NCBI RefSeq assembly: GCF_024806835.1
Contig: NZ_JANTYU010000002.1
Coordinates: forward strand, 310,001-374,000
Reading direction: 5' to 3'
From: Xanthomonas sp. 3793
Lineage (GTDB): Bacteria > Pseudomonadota > Gammaproteobacteria > Xanthomonadales > Xanthomonadaceae
Length of the DNA: 64,000 nt
This document shows, piece by piece, positions 38,719 to 46,984 of this stretch. The position numbers and the translations under genes were made by a program. The notes under the pieces were generated by a model that searched no databases, had not been told where the DNA came from, and saw nothing but the letters and a program-made list of their open reading frames with translations. Numbering within the stretch: the first letter of the stretch is position 1; each line of letters starts with the position of its first letter.

Positions 38719-40599
38719 ATGAAGATGCCCACCCTGTTGTCCGTGTCGCTGCTGGCAGCGCTGTCGTTGCCGGTCGCCGCGCAAACCGCGCCGCCGCAGG
38801 ACGTGCCGTTCGACGGCACCTTGAAGATCGACGTCGATGCCACCGATCTGGCCCACCGCATCTTCAAGGTCAAGACCACGATGCCGGCCAAGCCGGGCCC
38901 GATGACGCTGCTGTATCCGCAGTGGATTCCGGGCAACCACTCGCCGACAGGGCCGATCGACAAACTGGCTGGTCTGGTGATCAAGGTCGACGGCAAGGTG
39001 GTGCCATGGACGCGCGACCAGTTCGATGTCTACGCGTTCAAGGTGGACGTGCCCCAGGGCGCCACCGAGCTGGTGGCCGAGTTCAAGTTCCTCTCGCCGC
39101 AGGCCCCCAACCAGGGCCGGGTGATGATGACTCCGGAAATGCTCAACCTGCAGTGGAACACCACCGCGCTGTATCCGGCCGGCGTGTTCGCGCGCAACAT
39201 CAAGGCCCAGGCCAGCGTCACCTTGCCAGCCGGCTGGAGCTATGCCACGGCACTGGAGACCGACCGCCGCGTCGGCGACACGGTGACCTTCAAGCCGATC
39301 GATTTCGACGACCTGGTCGACTCGCCGATGTTCGCCGGCAAGTACTACAAGCGCGTGGAGTTGAGCGCCGGCAAGCAGCCGGTCTACCTCAACGTGTTCG
39401 CCGACGAAGCCAAGTCGCTGGAGGCCAAGCCCGAGCAGATCAAGGCGCATGCGTCGCTGGTGCAGCAGATGGACAAGCTTTACGGCGCGCGGCATTTCGA
39501 TCACTACGAATTCCTGCTGGCGCTGACCAAGAAGTTGGGCGGCATCGGCCTGGAACACCATCGCTCCAGCGAAAACAGCGGTGTGCCGACCTACTTCACC
39601 GAGTGGGACAAGAGCTGGACCGGGCGCGACCTGCTCGCGCACGAGTTCAACCATTCCTGGAACGGCAAGTACCGCCGTGGTGCCGACCTGGCCACGCCCA
39701 ATTTCAACGTCCCGATGGGCGACAGCCTGCTGTGGCTGTACGAAGGCCAGACCCAGTTCTGGGGCGAAGTGATGGCTGCACGTTCGGGCCTGTGGACGCA
39801 GGATCAGGCGCGCGAAATGCTCGCTGGCGTGGCAGCCCAGTACGAGCGTGGGCGCCCCGGCATGGCCTGGCGCACCGTGCAGGACACCACCAACGACCCG
39901 ACCATGTCGATGCGCCGCCCCAAGGCCTACCGTAGCTATCAGATGGCCGAAGACTATTACTCCGGCGGCCAGATGATGTGGCTGGAAGTGGACAGCAAGC
40001 TGCGCGCGCTGACCAACAACAAGCGCTCCATCGACGATTTCGGCAAGGCCTTCTTCGGCATGAACAACGGCGATTGGGACGTCAACCCGTACACCTTCGA
40101 CGACATCGTGGCCACGCTCAACGGCGTGGCGCCCTACGACTGGGCCAGCCTGTTACGCAGCCGCATGGACGGGCACGGTTCCTTGAATGCCGGCATCGAG
40201 GCCAATGGCTGGAAGCTGGTCTACAACGAGGAGCCGAACCTGGCCACCAAGGCCGACGAGAGCGACGACAAGGACGCCAGCCTGACCTATTCGCTTGGCC
40301 TGTCCCTGAAGGCCTCCGGCGAGATCGGTGATGTGCTCTGGGACGGCCCGGCCTTCAATGCCGGCCTGATCGCCGGCAACACCATCGTGGCGGTCAACGG
40401 CCGCGCCTTCAGCAGCGAGGTGATCAAGGACGCGATCAAGGCGGCCAAGGGCACCACCGCGCCGATCGAGTTGCTGGTCAAGCGCCTGGACCGCTACGAC
40501 ACCGTGCGCATCGATTACCACGGCGGCCTGCTGTATCCGCATCTGGAACGTATCGCCGGCAAGCCTGACCGCCTGAGCGAGTTGTACAAGCCGCGCTGA
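38719..40599 (+). CDS. Exported M61-family peptidase with PDZ domain
   Basis: This 626-residue metallopeptidase is related to glycyl aminopeptidase. The signal peptide is about residues 1-21 (MKMPTLLSVSLLAALSLPVA, then AQ). A beta-rich N-terminal domain extends to about 200. The zinc site is LLAHEFNHSWNGKYRRGADL (HExxHxW pattern with the third ligand Glu in LLWLYEGQTQFWGEV) at about residues 310-350. A PDZ domain occupies the C-terminus (about 500-600, DVLWDGPAFNAGLIAGNTIV). It is probably periplasmic. It follows cyoD after a terminator and is likely a separate unit. The substrate is unknown. Confidence 0.93.
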   Translation: MKMPTLLSVSLLAALSLPVAAQTAPPQDVPFDGTLKIDVDATDLAHRIFKVKTTMPAKPGPMTLLYPQWIPGNHSPTGPIDKLAGLVIKVDGKVVPWTRDQFDVYAFKVDVPQGATELVAEFKFLSPQAPNQGRVMMTPEMLNLQWNTTALYPAGVFARNIKAQASVTLPAGWSYATALETDRRVGDTVTFKPIDFDDLVDSPMFAGKYYKRVELSAGKQPVYLNVFADEAKSLEAKPEQIKAHASLVQQMDKLYGARHFDHYEFLLALTKKLGGIGLEHHRSSENSGVPTYFTEWDKSWTGRDLLAHEFNHSWNGKYRRGADLATPNFNVPMGDSLLWLYEGQTQFWGEVMAARSGLWTQDQAREMLAGVAAQYERGRPGMAWRTVQDTTNDPTMSMRRPKAYRSYQMAEDYYSGGQMMWLEVDSKLRALTNNKRSIDDFGKAFFGMNNGDWDVNPYTFDDIVATLNGVAPYDWASLLRSRMDGHGSLNAGIEANGWKLVYNEEPNLATKADESDDKDASLTYSLGLSLKASGEIGDVLWDGPAFNAGLIAGNTIVAVNGRAFSSEVIKDAIKAAKGTTAPIELLVKRLDRYDTVRIDYHGGLLYPHLERIAGKPDRLSELYKPR

Positions 40600-40838
40600 G
40601 TGGCGGCCGCCCGCTCGCAGGCGTTGAAGCGGGCAATGGCAAGACCTGGAGCTGCATGACCGGCTGCGATCGATCATGCGGCTCCAGACGCTGGTCTTGT
40701 TCGGTACCGATGCCGGTGCCGACCGATCAAAAGACATCGCGCCAGCCAAATGCTCGGCGCCATCGATGTCCGAGTGAGAAAGCAGCAGCAGGAATGCGCG
40801 GTTGCATCCATTCCTGCGCCGCCGCAGCCTGGCCGATT

Positions 40839-40906
40839 CCCGAATCCCGAATCCCGAATCCCGAATCCCGAATCCCGAATCCCGAATCCCGAATCCCGAA
40901 TCCCGA
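40839..40906. repeat. Tandem 7-bp repeat (CCCGAAT) upstream of radA
   Basis: Nine perfect head-to-tail copies of CCCGAAT (40839-40901) plus CCCGA end 69 bp before the radA ATG, in the 376-bp gap 40600-40975. Read on the other strand the unit is GGGATTC. I see no gene in the gap. Such perfect short tandem repeats usually vary in copy number between strains. Confidence 0.97.
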
Positions 40907-40975
40907 GCCAGCGTCGCGCATCCTGAGACCAACGCCGACTATCCTGTCGCTCCAGAAGCGATTGGTTAACTGACG

Positions 40976-42367
40976 ATGGCGAAGGCGAAGACGGCCTATG
41001 TCTGCGGCGAGTGCGGCGCCGAATACAACAAGTGGCAGGGACAATGCACCGAGTGCGGAGTGTGGAATACGCTCAGCGAAATCTTGCTGGAAAGCGCCAC
41101 GCCCGGCGGCAAGGCCTCGCCTGCGGCCTCGCGCCGCACCGGTTGGGCCGGCAAGGCCGAGGCGCCCAAGATCACCGCGCTCAAGGATGTGCAGCAATCC
41201 GAGCAGGCGCGCGTGTCCACCGGCATCGGCGAGTTCGATCGCGTGCTGGGTGGTGGGCTGGTCGAAGGTGCGGTGGTGTTGATCGGTGGCGACCCCGGCA
41301 TCGGCAAATCCACGTTGTTGTTGCAGGCGCTGGCCAGCATGGCGAGCACCTTGCCGGTGTTGTATGTGACCGGCGAGGAATCGCTGGCGCAGGTGGCAGG
41401 GCGCGCGGTGCGGCTGGATCTGCCGTTGGAGGGCTTGAACGCGCTGGCCGAAACCGGCATCGAAAACATCCTGCAGCACGCCAGCGTGGCGCGCCCGAAG
41501 CTGATCGTGGCCGACTCGGTCCAGACGCTGTGGACCGAGTCGTTGACCGCGGCGCCGGGTTCGGTCAGCCAGGTGCGCGAGAGCGCGGCGCGGCTGGTGC
41601 GCTACGCCAAGGAGACCGGTACCGCGGTGTTCCTGGTTGGCCATGTGACCAAGGAAGGCGGCATCGCCGGCCCGCGCGTGCTGGAACACATGGTCGATGC
41701 GGTGCTGTACTTCGAAGGCGAAAGCGGTAGCCGCTTTCGCCTGTTGCGCGCGTTCAAGAACCGCTTCGGTGCGGTCAACGAACTGGGCGTGTTCGCGATG
41801 GGCGAGAAGGGCCTCAAGGAGGTCTCCAACCCGTCGGCGATCTTCCTGTCTGGCGGCAGCACCCAGCAGCCCGGCAGCTGCGTGATGGTCACCCGTGAAG
41901 GCACCCGGCCGTTGATGGTGGAGGTGCAGGCGCTGGTGGACGCCTCGCCGCTGTCCAATCCGCGGCGCGTGGCGGTGGGCCTGGAGCAGAACCGGCTGGC
42001 GATGTTGCTGGCGGTGCTGCACCGCCATGGCGGCATCGTGGTGGGCGATCAGGACGTGTTCGTCAACGTGGTCGGCGGCATTCGCGTGCAGGAGACCGCG
42101 GCCGACCTGCCGGTGTTGCTGGCAGTGTTGTCCTCGCTGCGCGACCGGCCGTTGTCCGAGAAGACGATCGCCTTCGGCGAGGTCGGGTTGTCCGGCGAGA
42201 TCCGTCCGGTGCCCAATGGCGAGGATCGCTTGAAGGAAGCTGCCACGCATGGCTTCAAACGCGCGATCGTGCCGCGTGCCAATGCACCGAAGACGGCCAG
42301 CATCAAGGGGATGGAGATCATCGCGGTGGAGCGGCTGAGCCAGGCGCTGGAGGCCGCGGCCGACTGA
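40976..42367 (+). CDS. radA: DNA repair protein RadA
   Basis: This 463-residue RecA-like ATPase promotes branch migration in recombination. The N-terminal C4 zinc motif is CGECGAEYNKWQGQCTECGV (about residues 10-29). Walker A is GGDPGIGKSTLLLQA (about 104-118), and the RadA-specific KNRFG motif lies in AFKNRFGAVNELGVFA. The C-terminal domain is Lon-like (SSLRDRPLSEKTIAFGEVGL, then SGEIRPV). The length fits the family. The upstream repeat at 40839 lies where its promoter would be expected. Confidence 0.97.
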   Translation: MAKAKTAYVCGECGAEYNKWQGQCTECGVWNTLSEILLESATPGGKASPAASRRTGWAGKAEAPKITALKDVQQSEQARVSTGIGEFDRVLGGGLVEGAVVLIGGDPGIGKSTLLLQALASMASTLPVLYVTGEESLAQVAGRAVRLDLPLEGLNALAETGIENILQHASVARPKLIVADSVQTLWTESLTAAPGSVSQVRESAARLVRYAKETGTAVFLVGHVTKEGGIAGPRVLEHMVDAVLYFEGESGSRFRLLRAFKNRFGAVNELGVFAMGEKGLKEVSNPSAIFLSGGSTQQPGSCVMVTREGTRPLMVEVQALVDASPLSNPRRVAVGLEQNRLAMLLAVLHRHGGIVVGDQDVFVNVVGGIRVQETAADLPVLLAVLSSLRDRPLSEKTIAFGEVGLSGEIRPVPNGEDRLKEAATHGFKRAIVPRANAPKTASIKGMEIIAVERLSQALEAAAD

Positions 42368-42633
42368 GGCATGCGTTGCTGCGTGGGGACTGGCAGGGCA
42401 GACGACCCGGCCGAGCTGGCCGTTGGGCCTATCCGCAGGCGGCCCTGCCCAATATCGCCATCGCCCGATGGGCTTTGCCTGCGCAGGCAACCGCCTGTCG
42501 GCTGGTGGCAGCAATCTGGATTCGGGTGTGAAGAAAGCGTTTTCACCAGAGTGCGGCTATGGCACCATGCGCGGCCCGTTGCACTGTGCACCGGATCACA
42601 GACACCGCCGATTGCTCGAACTGGAGAACCACG

Positions 42634-43020
42634 ATGGAATGGATGTTGTTGCCGCTCAAGCGTTACGCCGACTTTGAAGGTCGCTCGCGTCGCAAGGAAT
42701 ACTGGATGTTCATATTGATGCAGGTGATCGTTCTGGCGGTGCTGGGCATCATGTTCGGTATTGCGGCGGCGGTGATGGGAGGCGAGAACGGCCCTGGTCC
42801 GCTGGCCTGGGTGGTCGTTGCCATCATGGCGATCTTCGTGCTGGCGCTGATCGTCCCCAGCATTGCGGTGACCGTGCGCCGGCTGCATGACCAGGACAAG
42901 TCGGGCTGGTTCTATCTGATCAGCTTCGTGCCTTACGTCGGCGGTTTTATCGTGCTCGTGTTCATGTGCCTGGAAGGCACCCCGGGCCCGAACCAGTACG
43001 GCGAGAGCCCGAAGCAGTAA
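42634..43020 (+). CDS. DUF805 family membrane protein
   Basis: This is a 128-residue protein with three to four membrane helices. Typical DUF805 (YhaH-like) features are LPLKRYADFEGRSRRKEYWM at the start, VPSIAVTVRRLHDQDKSGW in the middle and a short polar tail EGTPGPNQYGESPKQ. No function is established. It is preceded by a GGAG-type site. A 13-bp perfect hairpin lies 24 bp after its stop. Confidence 0.9.
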   Translation: MEWMLLPLKRYADFEGRSRRKEYWMFILMQVIVLAVLGIMFGIAAAVMGGENGPGPLAWVVVAIMAIFVLALIVPSIAVTVRRLHDQDKSGWFYLISFVPYVGGFIVLVFMCLEGTPGPNQYGESPKQ

Positions 43021-43044
43021 TCGCCTCGCACGATGTAGGTTGAA

Positions 43045-43073
43045 CGATGGCGCAGGAGTTTCCTGCGCCATCG
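43045..43073 (+). terminator. Terminator-like hairpin after the DUF805 gene
   Basis: A perfect 13-bp stem (CGATGGCGCAGGA/TCCTGCGCCATCG) with a three-base loop is followed by TCGTTTA rather than a T run, so termination may be inefficient or Rho-assisted. Confidence 0.6.
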
Positions 43074-43238
43074 TCGTTTATGCGATTTGGAGCGGCTGGC
43101 AACCCCCAGGGTGCGGTGTCGCGTGCACTGTCTTCCGCGTTGCGCGCGTGTTACCTGCCGATGCCGGGACGGCGGCTCATGGCCACACATCCACCGCATG
43201 GCGGATCGAGTACGCCGCAGCCGAATGATCACGGCAAC

Positions 43239-43260
43239 GCGTGCTGCGTTAGCAGCACGC
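43239..43260. other. Hairpin in the 696-bp gap before hrpG
   Basis: GCGTGCTGC-GTTA-GCAGCACGC is a perfect nine-base stem. The whole gap 43021-43716 contains no gene that I can support. Its right half (about 43490-43600) is less GC-rich than its surroundings. A role in ending hrpG transcription on the minus strand is possible but not shown. Confidence 0.45.
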
Positions 43261-43716
43261 CTGCTCCTGCCTGGCGGCTACGCCGTCGCTCTGGTGGCGC
43301 TGTTGAATTTTTGCAGTGGCGAGATGCGCGGGCGCAGCGCCCTCATCGCAATCGGTTGTACGGGTGCCTGTTCAGGCCTCCCTTGCTCGCCCAAAGGGAA
43401 TCAGAAAGTTTCCGAAGATCGCAAGGTGTTTCGACCTGCGGTTGCGTCACTCGGCATCGTGCGTGAACAGCCGATCTGCCCGGACTTCATATTCGCAGCC
43501 TGAGCCACTGCCGATCTCATCGTTGGTCGATTCAACTTGGTTTGGTCGAACAACACAGTTTGAAATGACTTAATACAACGATTCAAACACCTTGAAACCG
43601 GCGAGTGGGGGCGGGCGCATGGCGCCATGGCAAGCCGATGCAGGCCGCCAGCGTCACGATCCGCCATGCACGTACCTCGATAAGTGCATGGCGCGGGTCT
43701 GATCCAGAATCAGCGC

Positions 43717-44505
43717 TCAGCAGGCGGCCGCGCGATGTCCGGCGCTCGGGCTTGCGCTTTTGCCCGGCGCCAGCGGGTCCTTGCCCTGTAACGCGAGCTC
43801 CAGCTTGTAGCCATGCGAATACACGGTTCTGATGCGGACCACGCCGCTGTGGTTGCACAGCTGCAATTTCTTGCGCAGCTTGTAGATGTGCTGCTCCATG
43901 GTGCGGTCGGTGAACTCGGTGTGGCTGCCCCAGACCGCTTTGGCGAGCTGGCAGCGGCGGAAACAGACCCCGGGGCTGGAAAACAGCAGCCAGGCGATCG
44001 AGAACTCGCGCGCGGTGAGCACGATCGGCTTGCCATGCAGGTAAACCGTGTTTTCTTCGCGGATCAGCTGGTACGGGCCGACGGTGAGGTGTTGCGACTC
44101 CTGGCAGGCCTCCGGGGCGGGGGAGATCGCCAATGCCGCTCGCACCTGAAGTTCGCACGAGTTGAATGGGAGCGCTAACACTTCCTGCGCGCCGGCCTGG
44201 TACCAGGCCAGGATGTCGTCGGGGCAGTCGAACCGCCCCAGCACGATCAGCGGCGTGGGATGGCCGCTGTGGCAGCGGTGCCAGGCCAGGACCGAGCTGT
44301 CGTCGGAGGCGACGCAGCTTGCATCGAAGATCAGCAGGTCGCAGGGCGAATGCCGCAAGTTGCGCAACAACTCCAGCTCATCGGAAAACACCGCCAATTT
44401 GGGTGCTAGTGAGGCCAGGCTCGCGTTGACCTGCGATGTCAGGCGCGCGTCCTGCGTCAACAGGAACGCCGCTCCGTGCTTGCCGGGAGAAGGGGTGTGC
44501 ATCAT
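43717..44505 (-). CDS. hrpG: OmpR-type regulator HrpG
   Basis: HrpG is the top regulator of the Xanthomonas type III secretion (hrp) regulon and activates hrpX. The 262-residue protein has an N-terminal receiver domain with the probable phospho-acceptor Asp in DLLIFDASC (residue 60 or 61). The C-terminal winged helix is YLHGKPIVLTAREFSIAWLL, then CRRCQLAKAVWG-like and MEQHIYKLRKKLQLC, ending RIRTVYSHGYKLEL. I used the ATG at 44505. A second ATG at 44502 or a GTG at 44526 are alternatives, and GGGAAGG lies just upstream of the two ATGs. It is divergent from hrpX, the classic arrangement. Confidence 0.93.
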   Translation of the reverse strand: MMHTPSPGKHGAAFLLTQDARLTSQVNASLASLAPKLAVFSDELELLRNLRHSPCDLLIFDASCVASDDSSVLAWHRCHSGHPTPLIVLGRFDCPDDILAWYQAGAQEVLALPFNSCELQVRAALAISPAPEACQESQHLTVGPYQLIREENTVYLHGKPIVLTAREFSIAWLLFSSPGVCFRRCQLAKAVWGSHTEFTDRTMEQHIYKLRKKLQLCNHSGVVRIRTVYSHGYKLELALQGKDPLAPGKSASPSAGHRAAAC

Positions 44506-44637
44506 CCGGCCTTCCCGTGACGGCACACGTACCAGTCATGCGTGGGATGCCGGTGACGGGCGGCAGGCGCCGCTACAAAATCCACAGATAGAGATAAGTG
44601 CATCGCCATACCATCCGGCTGCGAAAGGGGGGAGGGT

Positions 44638-44671
44638 CTGACCGAGGTCAGGCGAATGGTATGTACCATTC
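44638..44671. promoter_or_regulatory. Adjacent dyads upstream of hrpG
   Basis: CTGACC-GA-GGTCAG (44638-44651) is followed by GAATGGTA-TG-TACCATTC (44654-44671). Both are perfect inverted repeats, two bases apart, about 135-165 bp upstream of hrpG. Their arrangement suggests operator sites, but no known regulator sequence was matched. Confidence 0.5.
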
Positions 44672-44802
44672 CAGCGGCAGAAAGTTTCACTGCTGCGTAC
44701 TTTTCTTCGGGTTTGGGTGGGTACGCTTTAACTCGCGCTCATCTATACGCAACGCAGCTCTTACGTCTTGGGCATGCGGGCGCGCATCCACGCATATCCT
44801 TG

Positions 44803-44838
44803 GCGTATTGCCCGGACATGTCTGTCCGGGCGATACGC
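44803..44838. other. Long hairpin in the hrpG-hrpX intergenic region
   Basis: GCGTATTGCCCGGACA and TGTCCGGGCGATACGC pair over 16 bases with one A/G mismatch (a G-U pair in RNA on one strand) around a four-base loop. The 10-bp palindrome GGTCTAGACC follows at 44855. The 823-bp region 44506-45328 holds no supportable coding gene and could contain a small RNA or long leaders. Confidence 0.6.
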
Positions 44839-45257
44839 AGAAATTGGTTGGAAAGGTCTAGACCAAGGTATTGCGATTACGACGAATGCTGCCTCCGCAA
44901 GGAATAGGTCCGGCGAGCAGGTAACACAAAAGTTACTTTGGTTATGAGCGGGACGTGTGTGCAGCAACGTGGCCACGTCCCGTCCAGCGCTCGCGCAGCA
45001 ATCGGAGCAAACACCCAAAAATCTGCGATCAACGCGTGCGTTGGCAGATGTTGCGCGAAGGCACCGCGTTGCCTGGTCGTGCCGCAACCGCAACCAGCGT
45101 CCAGGCGTTAAGTAATGTCCATCGCTGGACACTACGTGCGCTTTGCAAAAAAGAATCCCGCATATGCAAAACGCACGGCGGACGCGCTGGAAGACAGAGT
45201 GAGGTTTTTTGATTTTTGCGGTGTGCGCAGGTGAGAATTTCCATTGGATCCGCTGCA

Positions 45258-45263
45258 TACAAT
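45258..45263 (+). promoter_or_regulatory. Possible -10 element of hrpX
   Basis: CATACAAT gives a good TACAAT -10 hexamer 65 bp upstream of the hrpX ATG. The corresponding -35 region is weak, which would suit an activator-dependent promoter such as one driven by HrpG. Confidence 0.35.
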
Positions 45264-45328
45264 CGTTTGCGCCAGCCAGACCGGCGCATTGTTTGTTTTT
45301 TGCTCGTCCCCCTCAGAGAGAGCCCGGC

Positions 45329-46759
45329 ATGATCCTTTCAACCTACTTCGCAGCGATTTCTGCGTTGTCTTACGCAGATCGTCTTCCTACCTATACAAGC
45401 AGGATGCTGGTTGGTGCCTGGCCGCAAGGTCTGCAACATCTTCAACAACGTCGCGATGGCCAGGCAACACCGGACGGCCCCGACGACGAGGTCAGCCTGC
45501 TGGGAGCCAGCGGCGATGCCTTGCTGATTCTCGAATACCAGGAAGAAGCCGAAGACGCCTACCGCCACGCATTGAAGGCAATGCGCGGCCATCAGCGGCA
45601 GCTTCGGCTGTTGTCGTGCCGCAATACCGCCTGGCTGATGCTGAGCCAGCGGCGTTTGAGCGCGGCGCTGAACTGCTTTGCGCAGCTTGCGATGGACCGC
45701 GACACGCCGGCCTGCCTGTGTGGCGAAGGTCTGCTGGGCAAGGCGCTGACCCACTTTCACCTCGGCCAGAGCACCCTGGCCCTGCAGACGCTGGAACGTG
45801 CGCGTGAAGCGCTATCCGAGCTGGAAACCGGCGCCTCCGACTGGCTGCGCATCGCCACCGCGCTGCGTCTGGACATGATTGCGCAGCTGCGTATCCGTCG
45901 CGCCGACCGCATGAGCGACCATGTCTTCTGGCAGGCTACGCTGCGCCAGGAAGATGCCGCGCATGCGTTCGAGCCCAGCGAACTGCGTGCCTGCATCGCC
46001 GATCTGGCCGAAAGCATGCCGGTACTGGCGCAGCGCATGCGGCATGTGCGCAACCTGTTGCGGATCGCTGGCGGCGACACCTTCGGGTTCGACGCGCAGA
46101 TCGATGCGCTGCCGGCCGCGGCAACCGGTTGCCCGCCGTGCGCGCGCCAGGATGCGCAGGTGGAGCTGGCGCTGGCTGCACTGGCGGTCGGTCGCGCCGA
46201 TCTGGCCGAGCGTGCCCTGGCCGGTGCCGGCCGGCATCATGCGCCGCGCTGGAACCTGGAGTTCGAGTACTGCCAGGCCAAGATCAGCCAGGCGCTGGGC
46301 CGTACCGAGCAGGCCTTGCTGCTGTACAACCGCTACGCATTGGGCGCCGTGCAATGCCTGCGCAGCGAAGTGCAGGCACCGCGTCTGCTGGAAAGCGGCA
46401 CCCCGGCGCACGTCAGCGACGATATCTCCGCGCGCCTGCCGGCCAAGTACCGCCGTGCCTACGGGTACATGATCACCAATGCGCACCGTTCGGACCTGTC
46501 GATCAACGAAGTGGCTGCGCAGATCGGCGTGACCGGGCGCGCGTTGCAGCAGGCATTCAAGTCGGCCACAGGGCTGTCGCCGACCCAGGTGCTGCGGCGT
46601 TACCGCATGCAGAGCATCCGCGACGAGTTGCTGGCCGAAGGCGGCTGCGGCAGCGTGTTGCAGGCGGCCAGCCGCTGGGGCGTTGGCAGCCGTTCAGCGC
46701 TGGCCAAAGGGTACCGCCAGCATTTCAACGAGGCACCGATGGAAACCCTGCAACGCTAG
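45329..46759 (+). CDS. hrpX: AraC-type regulator HrpX
   Basis: This 476-residue activator turns on hrp operons and type III effector genes through PIP boxes, under control of HrpG. The long N-terminal part is helical and TPR-like (for example EYQEEAEDAYRHALKAMRGH and GQSTLALQTLERAREALSEL). The AraC helix-turn-helix pair lies at about residues 385-470 (LSINEVAAQIGVTGRALQQA, then FKSATGLSPTQVLRRYRM). The start MILSTYFAAISALSYADRLP matches HrpX as known in Xanthomonas. It is divergent from hrpG across about 0.8 kb. Confidence 0.95.
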   Translation: MILSTYFAAISALSYADRLPTYTSRMLVGAWPQGLQHLQQRRDGQATPDGPDDEVSLLGASGDALLILEYQEEAEDAYRHALKAMRGHQRQLRLLSCRNTAWLMLSQRRLSAALNCFAQLAMDRDTPACLCGEGLLGKALTHFHLGQSTLALQTLERAREALSELETGASDWLRIATALRLDMIAQLRIRRADRMSDHVFWQATLRQEDAAHAFEPSELRACIADLAESMPVLAQRMRHVRNLLRIAGGDTFGFDAQIDALPAAATGCPPCARQDAQVELALAALAVGRADLAERALAGAGRHHAPRWNLEFEYCQAKISQALGRTEQALLLYNRYALGAVQCLRSEVQAPRLLESGTPAHVSDDISARLPAKYRRAYGYMITNAHRSDLSINEVAAQIGVTGRALQQAFKSATGLSPTQVLRRYRMQSIRDELLAEGGCGSVLQAASRWGVGSRSALAKGYRQHFNEAPMETLQR

Positions 46760-46984
46760 TCGACAGCGCCACCGCCCGGCATGCATGCCGGGCGGTGGCG
46801 CATCGTTTCCGACGGCACATGTCAGGCGCAGTCCGCTGCGCGTATGCGCCTGTATACGCGCCAGCGCAGGAGCCAAAGTGAGACGTGCGTGCAGGATGGC
46901 TTGCGGCTATCCTTGCCGGCTCGCACTGCCACCCAGGAGGCGCGTCCGAGGATGGGCGTGGCCGCCAAGGAAACGACGACGATC

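Noticed and set aside
38228-40599. M61 peptidase as part of the cyo operon in place of cyoE
   Set aside because: A strong terminator separates them, and the peptidase has its own signal peptide and no link to haem O synthesis.
43021-43716. Insertion sequence or genomic-island boundary beside hrpG
   Set aside because: The gap has hairpins and slightly lower GC in part, but there are no transposase fragments, terminal inverted repeats or target duplications that I could see.
44506-45328. PIP box (TTCGC-N15-TTCGC) upstream of hrpX or hrpG
   Set aside because: Reading by eye found no pair of TTCGC motifs with 15-base spacing in this region. A full pattern search of the window was not possible here.
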